Below, one piece after another: positions 33,937 through 43,809 of a stretch of 64,000 nt of DNA. Each line of letters begins with the position of its first letter. Within the stretch, counting starts at the first letter, position 1. Under the pieces are notes generated by a model. The model was not told where the DNA came from. It did no database searches and worked only from the letters and a program-made list of their open reading frames with translations. This DNA comes from an uncultured Flavobacteriales bacterium (GTDB taxonomy: Bacteria > Bacteroidota > Bacteroidia > Flavobacteriales_D > Crocinitomicaceae), in assembly GCA_913054135.1 (NCBI GenBank), contig CAJXJK010000014.1, forward strand, positions 79,976 to 143,975. Reading direction: 5' to 3'. Made by a program: the position numbers and the translations under genes.

Positions 33937-35265
33937 TTATAACTCTCTATTAATATCGAATTGTTCGAGGTAATCTGCTACCCTTTTAACGAACATTCCT
34001 CCAAGCGCTCCATCAACCACTCTGTGGTCGTATGAGTGGGATAAGAACATCTTGTGTCTGATACCAATTGTATCACCTTGTGGGGTCTCAATTACAGCCG
34101 GTATTTTTCTAATTGCTCCTAGCGCTAAAATTGCAACTTGAGGCTGATTAATTATTGGAGTTCCCATTACGTTTCCGAATGTTCCAACATTTGTTACTGT
34201 ATAAGTACCTCCTGAAATGTCATCAGATCCTAATTTGTTGCCTCTCGCTCTATTCGCTAAATCATTAACGCTTTTTGCTAAACCAACAAGGTTTAAAGTA
34301 TCTGCTTTTTTGATAACAGGAACGATTAAGTTTCCAGAAGGAAGAGCAGTCGCCATTCCTAAATTGATGTCTTTTCTCTTAATGATGTTATTTCCACTAA
34401 CAGAAACGTTTACACCAGGAAAATCTTTGATTGCTTTTATGATTGCTTCCATGAAAATTGGAGTGAAAGTCATTTTTTCACCTTCTTTTTCTAAGAAAGA
34501 ATTTTTGATCTTGTTTCTCCACATTACCAAATTAGTAACGTCAGCTTCAACATAAGAAGTTACGTGAGGAGAAGTTTGAACAGACATTACCATGTGATCA
34601 GCAATAAGCTTTCTCATTCTGTCCATTTCTATTACTTCATCACCTTCATAAATTGGAACGTCAGGAGTGTGAATTGCAGCTTTTGCCGGGGCTGTTGCTT
34701 TCGCAGGAGCAGCTTTAGCTACTTCTTTTGCTGGAGCCACTGCAGCTGTTCCGCCACCGTTCTCTAAGAAGTTTAAGATATCTTTTTTAGTTACTCTGTT
34801 GTTTTCACCTGACCCCTGAATAGCTTCAAGTTGCTCAAGAGAAATACCTTCAGTTTTTGCTATTGATCTCACTAAAGGAGAATAGAATCTACCATTTCCT
34901 CCAGACTTTGGTAAGTCAACTGTAGTTCCGTTAACTGGAGCTGCAACAGCAGCAACCACTTCGGCTTCAACAGCAACTTCAACTTTTGCAGGAGCTGATT
35001 CAGTTGTAGGTGCAGCTGCATCTCCATCAGTAGAGATTACGGCAATAACATCTCCTACTTGAACAACATCATCTACTTCGTATAATTTTTTAACTAATAC
35101 TCCTTCAGCTTCTGAAGGCAGTTCATTGTCAACTTTATCTGTAGCTACTTCAACCAATGGTTCGTCCATCTCAACGGTATCGCCAACTTCTTTTAACCAA
35201 TTTGTGATAGTTGCTTCGGTAACACTTTCTCCCATTTTCGGGAGTCTAATTTCAATTTCAGCCAT
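33937..35265 (-). CDS. 2-oxo acid dehydrogenase E2 component (dihydrolipoyl acyltransferase)
   Basis: 442 residues. One N-terminal lipoyl domain (1-77) has the lipoyl lysine in VATDKVDNELPS. An alanine/proline-rich hinge follows. The E3/E1-binding domain (about 130-175) reads SPLVRSIAKTEGISLEQLEA. A second hinge leads to the catalytic domain (about 215-442) with the active-site HSYDHRVVDGALGG (HxxxDG). The type (pyruvate, 2-oxoglutarate or branched-chain) cannot be fixed from one subunit. No E1 gene lies nearby, and the E3 gene is about 20 kb away. A minus-strand -7 box TAAATTTG is seen at 35297-35290. Confidence 0.93.
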   Translation of the reverse strand: MAEIEIRLPKMGESVTEATITNWLKEVGDTVEMDEPLVEVATDKVDNELPSEAEGVLVKKLYEVDDVVQVGDVIAVISTDGDAAAPTTESAPAKVEVAVEAEVVAAVAAPVNGTTVDLPKSGGNGRFYSPLVRSIAKTEGISLEQLEAIQGSGENNRVTKKDILNFLENGGGTAAVAPAKEVAKAAPAKATAPAKAAIHTPDVPIYEGDEVIEMDRMRKLIADHMVMSVQTSPHVTSYVEADVTNLVMWRNKIKNSFLEKEGEKMTFTPIFMEAIIKAIKDFPGVNVSVSGNNIIKRKDINLGMATALPSGNLIVPVIKKADTLNLVGLAKSVNDLANRARGNKLGSDDISGGTYTVTNVGTFGNVMGTPIINQPQVAILALGAIRKIPAVIETPQGDTIGIRHKMFLSHSYDHRVVDGALGGMFVKRVADYLEQFDINREL

Positions 35266-35336
35266 TTGAAAATGTTAATTTTTGAGTTGCAAATTTAACC
35301 TAAAATTCGGGAATTAAGGCTAAAAACACCAAGAAA

Positions 35337-36986
35337 TTAATCAAACTTAATTGCCTTAATTGGGTCAATCTTGGTAATCAGAAAACTAGGGAGAATCAAA
35401 GTGATTATGCAAACGACAACCGTTATCCCGTTAACAAGGAGAATGTGCCATAGATTAAAATTAACAGGCACAGAGTCTAAATAATAAACTTCAGGATTTA
35501 GTTGTAGCACCTGACCGTAGTATTGTATTAGGATAAGGCCTATGCCTAAAAGGTTTCCCCATAAAAGTCCACGAGATAAAAGGAACATTGAATTAATTAA
35601 GAAGATTTTTCTGATTTTTCCATTTGATGCTCCTATGGCTTTCAAAATCCCAATCATGTTGGATTTATCCAATATCATTACCAGCAGAGAGGTGACCATA
35701 TTTATGAGGGAAACCACCAAAATTAAAATGATAATTATTTGAATGTTAATGTCTAAAAAATCTAACCATGCGAAGATGTCAGGATGCATTTCGGTTATTT
35801 TTTGAGTGGTGAGCTGACCGGGTATGTTTAGGTCAATGATGTTATCCATTTCATCTAAATCTTCCCATTCATTCAAAAGAATTTCAAAACCACCTGTGTA
35901 CTTATCGTGTGTGCCTGTGCCTTGTTCTATTTCAATATATCCGAAAGGCATTTTAATTTCTGTTTGCGAAACGAAATCAATTTGAGATCTTGTTTCTTCA
36001 TTGCACTCACATGGAGTTTGAGGGTATATGTTTGCGTAGGCTGTATCGGGAACAGAATTCTTTTCTTTGGTTAGTCCATAAATCTCCCTCTCATAATCTG
36101 TGCTCACCACTTGAATTTGTTCTTCTAACCTTCCGTCCAAAAGCATGTAATCTTTCTCGTTGAAATAGTCAGAACTATTCCATTGATAGCGATAAGCACC
36201 TGATCCACCTTGTGTAATTGATTTCAAAACGAACTTATTATCAATACAGGTATCCTTGTTTACCGTGAGTAGCGTTTGAACTCCCCAGTTATTTAGTTTT
36301 TGAATGTGATTAATTTGGGTGAAAATGAATTTTTTATCAAATTCTTCGAAACCAGTGTTGTAGATACCGCAAATTTCAAATTTTCTCTTCTTCGGTCCAT
36401 TCCCCATGATGAAAAATGCATCCATTTTATCTCCAACTTCAAATCCCATTTTTTCGGCGACATACTTAGAGATCATCACCTGATTATTGAGAGAGTCAAA
36501 ATCAATCAATTCACCTTCAACCATCTTATCACTGAAAAAGTCCCAATCATAGTCTTGGTCAATCCCCTTGAATAAAACACCCAAAATATCTTGAGTAGAT
36601 TTAAAATTGTCGTCTCCCTCGGCCTGAAAGCTAACGGAGTCTTGTTTTGATTGCAAAATAGCAGGCTTGTAAGCAAATACTTGAATTTGTCTTACGTCTT
36701 CTTCAGTTTCCTCAATGCTTGGATAAAAATCTTGCTCAATAAGAATCGCGCTAGATTCCATTGAATTGTTTTGAAAAAGGTCAGTAACTTGAATGTGACT
36801 ACCAAATCCGATTACCTTTTCTCTAATCCCTTTTTGAAAACCTGTCACTACAGAAACAGAGACTAACATGATTGCAACACCTATGATAATGCTTGCTAAA
36901 GAGATGACCACGATAGGCTTGGATAGACGACTCTTGTTGCTGTCACCCTTGATTATCTTTCTCGCAATAAAAAATTCGGTATTCAA
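35337..36986 (-). CDS. LolC/FtsX-family ABC transporter permease
   Basis: 549 residues. An N-terminal membrane helix (about 25-50, VVISLASIIIGVAIMLVSVS) follows a cytoplasmic start. A long periplasmic MacB-like/LolC-like domain covers about 60-405. Three C-terminal helices (about 410-540, LINMVTSLLVMILDKSNMIG and ILKAIGASNGKIRKIF) are the FtsX core. The family moves lipoproteins or other substrates from the inner membrane with an ATPase partner, which is not seen here. A minus-strand -7 box TACATTTG lies at 37010-37003. Confidence 0.88.
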   Translation of the reverse strand: MNTEFFIARKIIKGDSNKSRLSKPIVVISLASIIIGVAIMLVSVSVVTGFQKGIREKVIGFGSHIQVTDLFQNNSMESSAILIEQDFYPSIEETEEDVRQIQVFAYKPAILQSKQDSVSFQAEGDDNFKSTQDILGVLFKGIDQDYDWDFFSDKMVEGELIDFDSLNNQVMISKYVAEKMGFEVGDKMDAFFIMGNGPKKRKFEICGIYNTGFEEFDKKFIFTQINHIQKLNNWGVQTLLTVNKDTCIDNKFVLKSITQGGSGAYRYQWNSSDYFNEKDYMLLDGRLEEQIQVVSTDYEREIYGLTKEKNSVPDTAYANIYPQTPCECNEETRSQIDFVSQTEIKMPFGYIEIEQGTGTHDKYTGGFEILLNEWEDLDEMDNIIDLNIPGQLTTQKITEMHPDIFAWLDFLDINIQIIIILILVVSLINMVTSLLVMILDKSNMIGILKAIGASNGKIRKIFLINSMFLLSRGLLWGNLLGIGLILIQYYGQVLQLNPEVYYLDSVPVNFNLWHILLVNGITVVVCIITLILPSFLITKIDPIKAIKFD

Positions 36987-37021
36987 TTTGATTACTTTTA
37001 CACAAATGTAAGATTTAAATA

Positions 37022-38293
37022 ATGAAGTATTTCTCTTTAGTTACGATTGCTATAATAGGACTTAGCTGTTCTTCGAATCCAGATAATAATACCGAAGGTG
37101 AGTTGAGCGAAACAGAACCACTTCTTGAGGATTCAGTAGTGGTTGAGAAGCCATTATATTGTAATGATTTGGTTCAGGTAGGGGCAGCAAAGTTTGATCA
37201 ATACGTTGATGGATTAGAGGGATTGAAAGTTGGGGTAGTGGGGAATCAGTCAAGTATGGTTGGCTCTTCTCACCTAGTTGACACTCTAATTGCACAAGGA
37301 GTGAATGTAGTGAAGGTATTTTCACCGGAACACGGGTTTAGAGGAAAAGCTGATGCAGGAGAGAAAGTACAAGATGGTTTAGATTCTGAAACGGGTTTAC
37401 CTATCATTTCTCTGTATGGTAGTAATAAGAAGCCAAAGGCTGATCAGTTAATAGATTTGGATGTTTTGCTTTTTGATATTCAAGATGTCGGCGCAAGATT
37501 CTACACATATATTTCAACTTTAAATTATGTGATGGAGGCTGCAGCTGAAAACGAAAAAAAAATAATTGTATTGGATAGACCGAATCCAAATGGGCATTAT
37601 GTTGACGGACCTATCTTAGAATCAAAGCATAGTTCTTTTATAGGTATGAATCCGGTTCCAGTTGTTCATGGATTGACAATAGGAGAGTATGCACAAATGA
37701 TAAAAGGTGAGGGTTGGATTAATGAAGCTGGTAATCTTGATTTAGATGTTGTTGCCTGTGACGGTTGGGATCACAATGAGTTTTACGAATTGCCCATAGC
37801 GCCATCTCCTAATTTACCAAACATGCAATCAGTTTATTTGTATCCTACCTTATGCTTTTTTGAGGGAACAGAAGTGAGTATTGGACGAGGAACTGATATC
37901 CCTTTTCAATGTGTCGGGCATCCTAAAATGGAAGTAGATGTACTTGAAGATTTATACTCGTTTAAGCCAGCTCCTAATGAAGGAGCGAAAAAACCTAAGT
38001 TAGAAGGTGAAACTTGTTATGGCTATGACTTCTCTCAAGATGATATAAAAGAATTAAGAGAAAAGAAGATGGTTGATTTGAGCATCTTACAAGAGTTTTA
38101 TAGCAAGCTCGAGATGGGGGATTCCTTTTTTCTTAAAAACAATTTCATTGATCTTTTGGCCGGTAATTCACATTTAAAAGATGAAATAAAGGAAGGTGTT
38201 TCAATGGATGAAATCCGTGAAGGATGGGAGCCTGCCTTGTCTGAGTTTAAAGAAATGAGAAAGCAGTATCTGCTTTATACTGATTTTGATTAG
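37022..38293 (+). CDS. DUF1343/NamZ-type exo-beta-N-acetylmuramidase lipoprotein
   Basis: 423 residues. A lipoprotein signal ends at GLSC (Cys 16), followed by a short acidic linker. The rest is a DUF1343 protein: the N-terminal part has VGVVGNQSSMVGS and SPEHGFRG, the middle LIDLDVLLFDIQDVGARFYTY and IVLDRPNPNGHYVDGP, then SVYLYPTLCFFEGTEVSIGRG. The family includes NamZ (GH171), an exo-lytic N-acetylmuramidase that recovers cell-wall sugars. Activity here is by family. Its stop overlaps the convergent acyltransferase stop by four bases. Confidence 0.88.
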   Translation: MKYFSLVTIAIIGLSCSSNPDNNTEGELSETEPLLEDSVVVEKPLYCNDLVQVGAAKFDQYVDGLEGLKVGVVGNQSSMVGSSHLVDTLIAQGVNVVKVFSPEHGFRGKADAGEKVQDGLDSETGLPIISLYGSNKKPKADQLIDLDVLLFDIQDVGARFYTYISTLNYVMEAAAENEKKIIVLDRPNPNGHYVDGPILESKHSSFIGMNPVPVVHGLTIGEYAQMIKGEGWINEAGNLDLDVVACDGWDHNEFYELPIAPSPNLPNMQSVYLYPTLCFFEGTEVSIGRGTDIPFQCVGHPKMEVDVLEDLYSFKPAPNEGAKKPKLEGETCYGYDFSQDDIKELREKKMVDLSILQEFYSKLEMGDSFFLKNNFIDLLAGNSHLKDEIKEGVSMDEIREGWEPALSEFKEMRKQYLLYTDFD

Positions 38294-39633
38294 AAACCGA
38301 AGTCAGGTAATTTGGCCTTCAGTTTTTCTCTCCAATCCGAATATTTTTTCAATTTGGTTTTGTCTGCTTTGATTAGTTTGAGAGTATCTCTCATATAGCT
38401 TCTCCATTTATACGCCCAAATGAAAGTGAATGCAGGAACAATGAGGAAGTATGCTAAGCATATGAAATAGGCTGGCCAACGACCAATATCGGCCGGTAAA
38501 AACTTAGGGAGTATCCAAAATATAGGGAGGTTGTAGAGAAAGAAAAATAATCCTCCCATCATAATCTTAACGCCACTCCAAAAGACCTTTCGTTTGAACA
38601 TTTTCTCAACCATTGTCTTTACGATCAAATAAGGAACAAGGCTGTGAACCAATCCTACCAAAAATAAAGGGAAAAGAAATGTTAAGAATAAGAAGTTCTC
38701 AATCAGTGATTTCTTGTTCCCGGCTTTATGGAAATCATTCACCTGTGTTTCTGTGAATGACTCTTTTTCTAACTCATCAAAATATTGATCAGTTTCATTT
38801 TTGAGATCTAACCATTTAGGGTCTTCTTTACTATAATTTTCATTAATGGTATTCGCAACCTTTTGAGAGTAACGATATCTCTGTTCCATTGATATCCCTG
38901 CATTATATTCTTTTGCATTCATTCCTCTCCTACTTAGAATAAGAATGTGCTCAAGAAAATCTGCCAATTTTTTATCTTCAATGTAGGTAATGTTCTTTTT
39001 TATTCCTTCACCGATATCTTTGGTGAGGTCATTAACAGTTTTTGCAGGGTTTTCTTTGTACGCCTTTTCGTAATCCTTTAAGAAGATTAGGTCTCCACAA
39101 ACTAGCAAGGTATCAGACCTAAAAACACTTGGGTCACTGTAGTTAAGTCCAATCGGTTGTATTTTAATATCATGCTCCCAATCTGTTGAGTCCATAGTTC
39201 CCAAGCCTAATCTTGCGGCCCCTTTTTTCATTGGTTTTAATGAGCGAATAAAAGTATCATCAGTATAACCTTCTCCAAAAAGAATAACAGATTTTTTACG
39301 TTTTAGAACTTTGGCAACTCCTGAAAACACTTTTTTATTCTTTTCGTAAGTTCCTGCGCCATCTCTGTCAGCTCGATAAATCGGAACCATGTGAGATGCC
39401 CAAGTTACAGGCTGCAACCATTTCTTGAAAACATCACTCCTCGTCATGAAAAAGATAATTGGCCATTGAGAATTTGCTGCAACCAAAGGGTCAATAAAAG
39501 CACTTGGATGGTTTGAAACGAAAATGGTTTGGGCCTTTAATTTTCTTTGAGAAAAGATATTATTTCTTCTTCTGAAAAAGATAGTGAATGCGTAGGGAAG
39601 TAGGATTCTTAATATTAAATAGACCGGTCTCAT
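38290..39633 (-). CDS. Lysophospholipid/glycerol-phosphate acyltransferase (PlsC-like) with C-terminal membrane helices
   Basis: 447 residues. The acyltransferase domain (about 30-230) has NHPSAFIDPL near residue 40, GAARLGL and EGYTDDTF. The N-motif spacing is H-x5-D rather than the common H-x4-D. After an all-helical linker, the C-terminal half has three to four membrane helices (about 305-420). This layout matches the Bacteroidota proteins annotated as glycerol acyltransferases with extra membrane helices. It probably puts an acyl chain on a lysolipid at the inner membrane. A minus-strand TAATTTTG box lies at 39651-39644. Confidence 0.8.
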   Translation of the reverse strand: MRPVYLILRILLPYAFTIFFRRRNNIFSQRKLKAQTIFVSNHPSAFIDPLVAANSQWPIIFFMTRSDVFKKWLQPVTWASHMVPIYRADRDGAGTYEKNKKVFSGVAKVLKRKKSVILFGEGYTDDTFIRSLKPMKKGAARLGLGTMDSTDWEHDIKIQPIGLNYSDPSVFRSDTLLVCGDLIFLKDYEKAYKENPAKTVNDLTKDIGEGIKKNITYIEDKKLADFLEHILILSRRGMNAKEYNAGISMEQRYRYSQKVANTINENYSKEDPKWLDLKNETDQYFDELEKESFTETQVNDFHKAGNKKSLIENFLFLTFLFPLFLVGLVHSLVPYLIVKTMVEKMFKRKVFWSGVKIMMGGLFFFLYNLPIFWILPKFLPADIGRWPAYFICLAYFLIVPAFTFIWAYKWRSYMRDTLKLIKADKTKLKKYSDWREKLKAKLPDFGF

Positions 39634-39704
39634 AAAGTGGGTGCAAAATTAAATAAAATCTGTTAAAAAAACCTAAAGGGTAAGCTCATTAAGAAGTCTT
39701 ACCC

Positions 39705-39712
39705 TATTTTTG
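39705..39712 (+). promoter_or_regulatory. Candidate -7 box for the two-component operon
   Basis: TATTTTTG, 20 bases ahead of the TTG start at 39732. No TTG box at the normal distance was found. Confidence 0.5.
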
Positions 39713-39731
39713 AAAGTCAGAGACACGAAAA

Positions 39732-41342
39732 TTGAATAGCAATAGATTTAAAATATTAATTGGATTAATGTCTGTAGCGGTCATAGGACTACTACTACTT
39801 CAATTTTTTTGGTTGACGGATGTTCATGAGCAAGCCAACAATAAGTTAGAAGAAGATGTTCAAACTTGTTTGAATAAAACAGCTATTGATTTAGAGCATG
39901 CCGAAACAATGCAGTTAATGAGTCCAGATGCTTATCAGCAAGGACTTCAAGGTTCTTACACTGATTTTGTTCGTTCTGAGTTCGGTGAAGTAATGTCGGC
40001 GAAAGAAGCAATCGTAGTGAGGGATACTGTTATTTTTAAAGGGGGTGACCCAATGCACTTTTTAGTTGTGAGTGGAACATCAATTGATACCGCTACTGGA
40101 TTAAGTACGGAGCATAAGGTTATCACTAAAAATTTGGGGGAAATCACTCCAACTAACATTGAGAATTCGGTTTTAGGTTTAAGCGACACCAATGCTTTCG
40201 CAATTCAACTCAATAAAAGTTTTGAGCGTCAAATCATGAATAAAGCCAATCACATCAATGAATTGATGATGAAAATATTCGCAGGTAATTTCTTTGATGA
40301 CATCACATTAAGACTAAACCCTTACCTGCTTGATTCACTGATGAGTCGCAATTTAACAGCTCTTAAAATTGACACCTCATTCACTTATAATGTCTTAGAT
40401 AAAACGGGTAGGCCAGTTGAATTCAAAAACTTTAGTTCTCACTTTGATAGCTCATTGGTGGATAAAAAATATGTTGTAGACCTTTATCCAAATGATGTGG
40501 TGTCGGGTGGGCAACAAATTGTGGTGGCTTTTCCTGAACAAAATTTAATGGTTTGGAAAACCATGACAGGAACTCTGGTCGGGTCGATAATTTTAGTTCT
40601 GATTGTTTTGCTGGCTTTCTATTTTGCGGTATCCACCATCTTTAAACAAAAGAAGTTGTCTGAGATTAAAAATGATTTCATTTCGAATATGACACATGAG
40701 CTCAAGACACCAATTTCAACCATTTCATTGGCTTGTGAAGCCGCAAGAGATCCTGATGTTGGCGCGGATGAAGAAGCTGTGCAGTCTTTCATTGGGATGA
40801 TTGACCAAGAGAATAAAAGATTAGGGAAACTAGTTGAAAATGTGTTGCAAACTGCTTTAATTGATAAAGGCAAATTAAAGTTGAATCTTGAAGAGATAGC
40901 TCTCAATAAAATGGTTGATGATACAGTAAATACTTTTCAAATCAGGTTCAAAGACAATGGCGGAGATATCAAGATTAGAACTCTTGACAAAATCAATTGG
41001 AATGTAGATAAAATTCATTTTGGTAACATCCTTTTCAATTTGTTAGATAATGCGCTCAAGTATTGCAAAGGCGCTCCTCAAGCAATTGTTGATCTGAGGA
41101 AAACCAAAAAGGGCTTCGAGCTGGCAATTGAAGATAACGGAATCGGAATTGAAAAAGAGAATCAAAAAAGAATATTTGAAAAATTATACCGTGTACCTAC
41201 TGGAAACGTTCACAATGTGAAAGGTTTTGGTTTAGGATTGAATTATGTGAGCGCGGTAATCGAATTACATAATGGGCAAATTGATGTGGAAAGTCAATTA
41301 GGAGAAGGGGCAACATTTAAAATAACAATGAATCATGAGTGA
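39732..41342 (+). CDS. Sensor histidine kinase
   Basis: 536 residues. The start is TTG at 39732. The next ATG in frame would remove half the first membrane helix, so TTG is preferred. There are two membrane helices (about 9-28 and 278-300) with a sensor domain between them. No clear HAMP. HisKA has the phosphorylated histidine in ISNMTHELKTPIST (about 315-330). The HATPase part has NLLDNALKYCKG, EDNGIGIEKENQKRIFEKLY and GFGLGLNYV. It is the membrane partner of the response regulator that overlaps its end by eight bases. The signal is unknown. Confidence 0.93.
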   Translation: MNSNRFKILIGLMSVAVIGLLLLQFFWLTDVHEQANNKLEEDVQTCLNKTAIDLEHAETMQLMSPDAYQQGLQGSYTDFVRSEFGEVMSAKEAIVVRDTVIFKGGDPMHFLVVSGTSIDTATGLSTEHKVITKNLGEITPTNIENSVLGLSDTNAFAIQLNKSFERQIMNKANHINELMMKIFAGNFFDDITLRLNPYLLDSLMSRNLTALKIDTSFTYNVLDKTGRPVEFKNFSSHFDSSLVDKKYVVDLYPNDVVSGGQQIVVAFPEQNLMVWKTMTGTLVGSIILVLIVLLAFYFAVSTIFKQKKLSEIKNDFISNMTHELKTPISTISLACEAARDPDVGADEEAVQSFIGMIDQENKRLGKLVENVLQTALIDKGKLKLNLEEIALNKMVDDTVNTFQIRFKDNGGDIKIRTLDKINWNVDKIHFGNILFNLLDNALKYCKGAPQAIVDLRKTKKGFELAIEDNGIGIEKENQKRIFEKLYRVPTGNVHNVKGFGLGLNYVSAVIELHNGQIDVESQLGEGATFKITMNHE

Positions 41343-42024
41343 AAAAGTGAAGATATTATTAGCCGAAGATGATACAAATCTTGGTAGCCTCTTGTCTAAT
41401 TATTTGAAAGCAAAAAACTTTGATGTTACTCTTTGTGTTGATGGAGACATTGCAACAAGAAGATTCAAAGAGCAACTTTACGATTTCATCATTTTAGATG
41501 TTATGATGCCTGTTAAAGATGGTTTTACAGTGGCAAAAGAGATCAGACAAACCGACCAAGAGGTCCCAATATTATTCTTGACGGCTAAGTCAATGAAAGA
41601 AGATAAACTGACAGGATTTGAAGCGGGAGGAGATGACTATTTGACCAAGCCTTTCGCAATGGAAGAGCTTTTGGCAAGAATCAATGCTATTCTTAAAAGA
41701 TCTTATAAAGAAGGTAAAAAGGAAACAACCTTCTCAGTAGGAGATATTCAATATGATTATTTGCAACAAACTATACTCGCAACTGGAGCTGAAGCAAAGA
41801 AATTGACAACAAAAGAGAATGAACTGTTCTACCTATTAATAAAGAATGCAGGTGAAGTTTTAGATAGAAACGAGGCATTAAACCACGTGTGGGGAGATGA
41901 TAACTACTTCAATGGTAGAAGTATGGATGTTTACATCACTAAATTGAGAAAATATCTAGGTGCCTCAAAGAAAGTTGAAATCATAAACGTTCACGGAAAA
42001 GGATTCAGACTTCTCGCCAAGTAA
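41335..42024 (+). CDS. OmpR-family response regulator
   Basis: 229 residues. The receiver domain (1-120) has acidic pocket LLAEDDTN, phospho-Asp in IILDVMMPVKDGFT (about 53), Thr/Lys in FLTAKSMKEDKL and YLTKPFAMEELLARI. The winged-helix DNA-binding domain (about 135-228) has KLTTKENELFYLL and GRSMDVYITKLRKYLG. The eight-base overlap with the kinase means coupled translation. It acts on the kinase signal. Targets unknown. Confidence 0.95.
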   Translation: MSEKVKILLAEDDTNLGSLLSNYLKAKNFDVTLCVDGDIATRRFKEQLYDFIILDVMMPVKDGFTVAKEIRQTDQEVPILFLTAKSMKEDKLTGFEAGGDDYLTKPFAMEELLARINAILKRSYKEGKKETTFSVGDIQYDYLQQTILATGAEAKKLTTKENELFYLLIKNAGEVLDRNEALNHVWGDDNYFNGRSMDVYITKLRKYLGASKKVEIINVHGKGFRLLAK

Positions 42025-42048
42025 TCAACAATTTCTTTAATTAGTTGT

Positions 42049-42056
42049 TAGTTTTG
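42049..42056 (+). promoter_or_regulatory. Candidate -7 box for menD
   Basis: TAGTTTTG lies only five bases ahead of the ATG at 42061, so the transcript would be almost leaderless. No TTG box at normal spacing. Confidence 0.4.
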
Positions 42057-42060
42057 TTAA

Positions 42061-43749
42061 ATGCAATCAACTGATAAGGAGCATATCGCTTTACTTGCTG
42101 ACGCCTGTGTTCAGAACAATCTGAAACATATTGTTATTTCGCCAGGTTCTCGAAATGCACCTTTGATTACTGCATTTGAATCTCACCCTGAAATTGAGAC
42201 TTATTTAATTCATGATGAAAGAGTCGCAGGGTTTGCAGCTCTTGGTCTTTCAGAATCTTTAGGAGAAGCAGTTGCCTTATGTTGTACATCTGGTACTGCA
42301 CTATTGAATTATTCACCTGCATTAGCAGAAGCATATTACAGAGAAATTCCTTTAGTTGTTTTCTCGGCTGATAGACCCGAAGATCTAATTGATCAAGGTG
42401 ATGGCCAAACTATGAGACAATCAAGAGTCTATTCTAATTTCATAAAGCGTTCTTTTGACTTGCCTACTAAAGATGATTCTGATTTATCATCAGTTATCTC
42501 GGAAGTTTTTACCGACATATCTTCTAAGCCAGCAGGGCCAATTCATTTGAATATTCCACTTGCTGAACCACTTTATGGTGTTAAGGAATATGAGAATTTC
42601 GAAAATATTGAAGCCCAGACTAAAGACCAATTACAATTAACATCCTCTCAAAAAGAGGAGATCAAGAATGCTTGGAATTCAGCTAAAAAGAAATTGGTCA
42701 TTGTTGGTCAAATGGGAATTGACAAATCTTTAGAGCAACAATTGGTGAATCTTTCTGAAGACCCTTCTGTAGCTATTTTAGTAGAGAACACATCAAACAT
42801 TCAACATTTCCCAAGAGTAATTCATTCTATTGATAGAACATTAGGAGCCATTGGTGAATCTGAAAAAGATAATTTTAAGGCTGATTTAATCTTGTCAATC
42901 GGAGGTGCGATAATTTCGAAAAGAATAAAGGCTTTTTTGAGATCATCAGACGTTAGCACAAGTTGGAGGGTAGGTGAATTCAATTTGAACGAAGACACCT
43001 ATCAGTCAAATCCTGGACATTATAAAGTATCTGCATTTAGTTTCATTTCAGTTTTGAACGAAGGAGATTATGTACCCTTGTCAAACTTCGGTGGTGCTTG
43101 GAAACAAAAAGATCTCATGGCAAATGAAGCTCACTTTGATTTCTTGAGATCAACAGGTTTTAGTGATTTGAAGGCCTTTGAAGTAATTCTTGATTCTATT
43201 CCTGAGTCAGCTAATTTGCACATGGGTAATAGTTCTGTTGTTAGATATTGTCAGCTGTTCAATCCAGTTAGATCAACTAAATATTTTTCTAATCGCGGAG
43301 TTTCGGGAATTGATGGATGTAGCAGTACGGCTGCAGGATATGCTATTGGGAGCCCGAGCGAATTGAATGTCTTAATCTCTGGTGATATTTCATTCTTCTA
43401 CGACTCAAATGCTTTTTGGAATCAAAAGCTGAAAGACAATCTTAGAGTAATTGTCATAAAAAATGGCGGAGGAGGAATTTTCCAAATTATTGACGGTCCT
43501 AAGAATTCAGATCATGCTGAGACATTTTTTGCTCCTTTTGAAGCTTCCATCAAAGGTGTTTGTGATACCTATAACTTGAATTATTTAGTGGCTAGAAATG
43601 AGAATGAATTAAATAATTCGTTTCAGCAACTCTTTGAAATTCATGAGAATGGGAGACCTGTGATTCTTGAAGTTGATACTTCAAATTGCGACAATGATGG
43701 CGTATTGAAAGCTTATTTCAAGAAGATCTCAGAATTGAAAAAATCGTAA
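42061..43749 (+). CDS. menD: 2-succinyl-5-enolpyruvyl-6-hydroxy-3-cyclohexene-1-carboxylate synthase (MenD)
   Basis: 562 residues matching MenD end to end: HIVISPGSRNAPLITAFESHP, HDERVAGFAALGLSE, the CTSGTALLNYSPALAEAYY stretch, FSADRPEDLIDQGDGQTMRQ, and near the C-terminus the TPP site ISGDISFFYDSNAFWNQ with IVIKNGGGGIFQIIDG. MenD joins isochorismate and 2-oxoglutarate in a thiamine-diphosphate and Mg-dependent step of menaquinone synthesis. No other men genes are nearby. Confidence 0.96.
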   Translation: MQSTDKEHIALLADACVQNNLKHIVISPGSRNAPLITAFESHPEIETYLIHDERVAGFAALGLSESLGEAVALCCTSGTALLNYSPALAEAYYREIPLVVFSADRPEDLIDQGDGQTMRQSRVYSNFIKRSFDLPTKDDSDLSSVISEVFTDISSKPAGPIHLNIPLAEPLYGVKEYENFENIEAQTKDQLQLTSSQKEEIKNAWNSAKKKLVIVGQMGIDKSLEQQLVNLSEDPSVAILVENTSNIQHFPRVIHSIDRTLGAIGESEKDNFKADLILSIGGAIISKRIKAFLRSSDVSTSWRVGEFNLNEDTYQSNPGHYKVSAFSFISVLNEGDYVPLSNFGGAWKQKDLMANEAHFDFLRSTGFSDLKAFEVILDSIPESANLHMGNSSVVRYCQLFNPVRSTKYFSNRGVSGIDGCSSTAAGYAIGSPSELNVLISGDISFFYDSNAFWNQKLKDNLRVIVIKNGGGGIFQIIDGPKNSDHAETFFAPFEASIKGVCDTYNLNYLVARNENELNNSFQQLFEIHENGRPVILEVDTSNCDNDGVLKAYFKKISELKKS

Positions 43750-43809
43750 TACCAACCTTTTTGTGTAACTTTCGTTTATTCAGGTACTCAAAAACCTAAC
43801 AATTTAAAA

